A stretch of DNA of 6,740 bases from Candidatus Solibacter sp. (GTDB lineage: Bacteria; Acidobacteriota; Terriglobia; Bryobacterales; Bryobacteraceae): positions 1 through 6,740 of the forward strand of contig JAPKZC010000134.1 of assembly GCA_026394025.1 (NCBI GenBank). The letters run 5' to 3'. This document shows, piece after piece, positions 5,311-6,740 of this stretch; position 1 is the first letter of the stretch, and the number at the start of each line of letters is the position of its first letter. A program made the position numbers and the translations under genes. Under the pieces are notes generated by a model. It had not been told where the DNA came from, ran no database searches, and saw only the letters and a list, made by a program, of their open reading frames with translations.

Positions 5311-6740
5311 ATGCGGTTCAACATGGCAGGGTCGGCAGGGGTGCTGGTAGTGCTTGGCTGCTTTCTGCTGCGCCCCGCGCCGGTGGTCGATCTGGATCAC
5401 AAGTTGTGCGACTTGCTGACCGGATGGGCCGGGCCCGGGAGACCGTCGGGACGCGTGGTCATCGTCGAAATTGACGAAAAGAGCCTGACGCAGTTCGGCC
5501 GGTGGCCCTGGCCGAGAGATATTGTCGCCCAACTCACGCGGAGTATCCTGGACCACGGGGCAGCCGCCGTCGTGCTCGACATGATGTTTCCTCAAGAGGA
5601 TGGCAGAACCACTCGCGCCATCGAGGGTTTTGGCCCGCCGCGGATTGGAACCAACGACGAGGTGCTCGCCGAGGCACTCTCGGGCAAGCCGGCCGTGGCC
5701 GGATACACCCTGAGTTTCGACCGCGACACTGCGGGCTCAACCGCCTGTAGCGTGCCGGCGCTACCGCTCGTCGTCATCAGCCCGAAGGAGCGTGGGAAGG
5801 CGGCATTCTTTCATGCTACCGGCGCCATCTGTAGTGTGCCGGCAATATCCCGGGCTGCGGCAGCCAGCGGATTTCTGAACGCGGCGCCCGACAGCGACGG
5901 CAAGGTAAGGCGCGTCCCACTGATGATCGAATCCGGTGACCGGTATTATCCGAGCCTGGCTCTGGCCGCGCTGAATGTGTACCGGCCTGTCTCCACCATG
6001 CAACTGGCTGCCGACGTGGGCGGCGCGTGGCGATTGCGCCTGGGTCAGCGATCCGTTCCGCTGGAGGGGCCAAGTTTCCTGCGTCTGCGGTTCCGCGGCG
6101 CACGGCGAAGTTTTGCCTACATTTCGGCGGCCGGCCTTTTGGCCGGGCCTGCGCCGGCCGAAATCCTGCGAGACAAAATCGTCATCGTCGGCGGGTCTGC
6201 CACTGGGCTGCAGAATCCGGTGGTGACCCCCGTCGGTCCGGTATTCCCTGAGGTCGAAATCCAGGCCACCGCCATCGATAATCTCTTGCAGGGCGATTCC
6301 TTTCGCCGCCCCGGCGAAGGCTACCTTGGGGAGTTGGCGCTGGCGCTGCTCGCGGGCCTGCTCTCCACCTTTCTGATGGCGGAACTGCATTCGCTTTGGG
6401 GGGCATTGATCACGGCCGGCATGATTGGAGGAGCCTGGACCGGATGTACGTTGGTGCTGTCCGCCACGGGGATGTTGTTCTCCCCCTTAGCCGCCACGGC
6501 GGTGCTCGCCTGGAATCTGCCGGTTCTCACCCTGCTCAACTATCTGCGACAGAAGAGAAGGGCTGACCATGCGCAGCGGCAATTGGTGTCCGCGACGCAA
6601 CGTTCGCTCGAAGAACTCCGGGAAAGCGAGTCCCGCTACCAGCGCCTGGTTGAGAACGTCAACGACGCCATTGTGATGGACGATGTGGAAGGTCGACTGG
6701 TCTTTGCCAACCGCCGTCTCCGGGAATGGTTCGGGCTGGA
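5311..6740 (+). CDS. CHASE2-PAS membrane sensor protein (C-terminus beyond window)
   Basis: 476 codons are open to the window edge, so the output domain is missing. A first membrane segment (about 7-22) precedes a periplasmic CHASE2 sensor domain (about 27-332) with family-typical VVIVEIDEKSL (49-59), FGRWPWPR (62-69), AAAVVLDMMFPQED (84-97), SGFLNAAPDSDGKVRRVPL (186-204), YPSLALAAL (213-221), KIVIVGGSA (289-297) and VEIQATAIDNLL (315-326). Three membrane segments follow (about 339-356, 362-382, 386-410), the usual CHASE2 arrangement. A charged likely coiled coil (412-443) leads into a PAS domain beginning SRYQRLVENVNDAIVM (441-456). CHASE2 proteins end in histidine kinase, cyclase, GGDEF or Ser/Thr kinase domains; the PAS start favours a histidine kinase or diguanylate cyclase, but this is inference. 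Two near-identical CSVPA segments (146-150, 174-178) lie in the sensor. The gene starts 10 nt after the lipoprotein stop; ATG 5323 is a less likely alternative. Confidence 0.93.
   Translation, partial: MRFNMAGSAGVLVVLGCFLLRPAPVVDLDHKLCDLLTGWAGPGRPSGRVVIVEIDEKSLTQFGRWPWPRDIVAQLTRSILDHGAAAVVLDMMFPQEDGRTTRAIEGFGPPRIGTNDEVLAEALSGKPAVAGYTLSFDRDTAGSTACSVPALPLVVISPKERGKAAFFHATGAICSVPAISRAAAASGFLNAAPDSDGKVRRVPLMIESGDRYYPSLALAALNVYRPVSTMQLAADVGGAWRLRLGQRSVPLEGPSFLRLRFRGARRSFAYISAAGLLAGPAPAEILRDKIVIVGGSATGLQNPVVTPVGPVFPEVEIQATAIDNLLQGDSFRRPGEGYLGELALALLAGLLSTFLMAELHSLWGALITAGMIGGAWTGCTLVLSATGMLFSPLAATAVLAWNLPVLTLLNYLRQKRRADHAQRQLVSATQRSLEELRESESRYQRLVENVNDAIVMDDVEGRLVFANRRLREWFGL
6121..6164. repeat. 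Nested inverted repeat inside the CHASE2 gene
   Basis: Outer arms ATTTCGGC (6121-6128) and GCCGAAAT (6157-6164) enclose an inner hairpin CCGGCC-TTTT-GGCCGG (6131-6146). All bases also encode the CHASE2 segment YISAAGLLAGPAPAEIL. It may be a stable mRNA hairpin or simply a consequence of GC-rich Ala/Gly/Pro codons. Confidence 0.5.

Noticed and set aside
4250..5324. Two minus-strand open frames of about 190 and 230 residues
   Set aside because: They overlap each other and lie opposite the FecR and OmpA genes, which have clear signals, motifs and ribosome binding sites.
5761..6390. 209-residue open frame on the minus strand
   Set aside because: It lies opposite the CHASE2 sensor domain, whose motifs are clear; the antisense product has no recognisable domain.

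Overview
The window is GC-rich DNA (by eye mostly above 60%, dropping to about 50% at 4021-4140) from what looks like a soil-type Gram-negative bacterium. The mix of Tat-exported Gfo/Idh/MocA and TIM-barrel sugar enzymes carrying Gly/Ala/Pro-rich insertions, an OmpA-type lipoprotein and a CHASE2 sensor suggests Acidobacteriota of the Bryobacter/Solibacter kind. That assignment is inference from gene content and style, not a database match. Six protein genes are supported. Two run off the window ends. No tRNA, rRNA, CRISPR array, insertion sequence or integrase was seen.

Left half (1-3913, minus strand): an MFS transporter of the YnfM type (2690-3913) lies upstream of a 142-bp gap. A two-gene sugar-metabolism unit follows: a xylose-isomerase-like TIM-barrel protein (1486-2547), then a Gfo/Idh/MocA oxidoreductase (start 1455, C-terminus cut off by the window edge). 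These two genes are 30 nt apart. Both begin with twin-arginine-type signal sequences, and both carry a 50-60 residue Gly/Ala/Pro-rich insertion. A perfect 16-bp palindrome overlaps the stop codon of the first gene, just before the ribosome binding site of the second. The pair probably acts on an oxidised or isomerised sugar derivative outside the cytoplasm; the substrate cannot be read from sequence.

Middle (3914-4192): a 279-bp divergent intergenic region, locally AT-richer, with a 7-bp inverted repeat and an 18-codon open frame of unclear meaning. It should hold promoters for both directions, but no convincing -35/-10 pair is visible.

Right half (4193-6740, plus strand): a tight three-gene operon encodes a small exported FecR-domain protein, an OmpA-like peptidoglycan-binding lipoprotein, and a membrane sensor with CHASE2 domain, three membrane segments, coiled coil and PAS domain (output domain beyond the window). 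Both junctions have the same layout: a TAG stop fused to a Shine-Dalgarno-like AGGG, with exactly 10 nt between stop and next ATG. The set looks like an envelope-sensing module: periplasmic FecR protein and cell-wall-anchored lipoprotein possibly feeding the periplasmic CHASE2 sensor. This is the most interesting element of the window.
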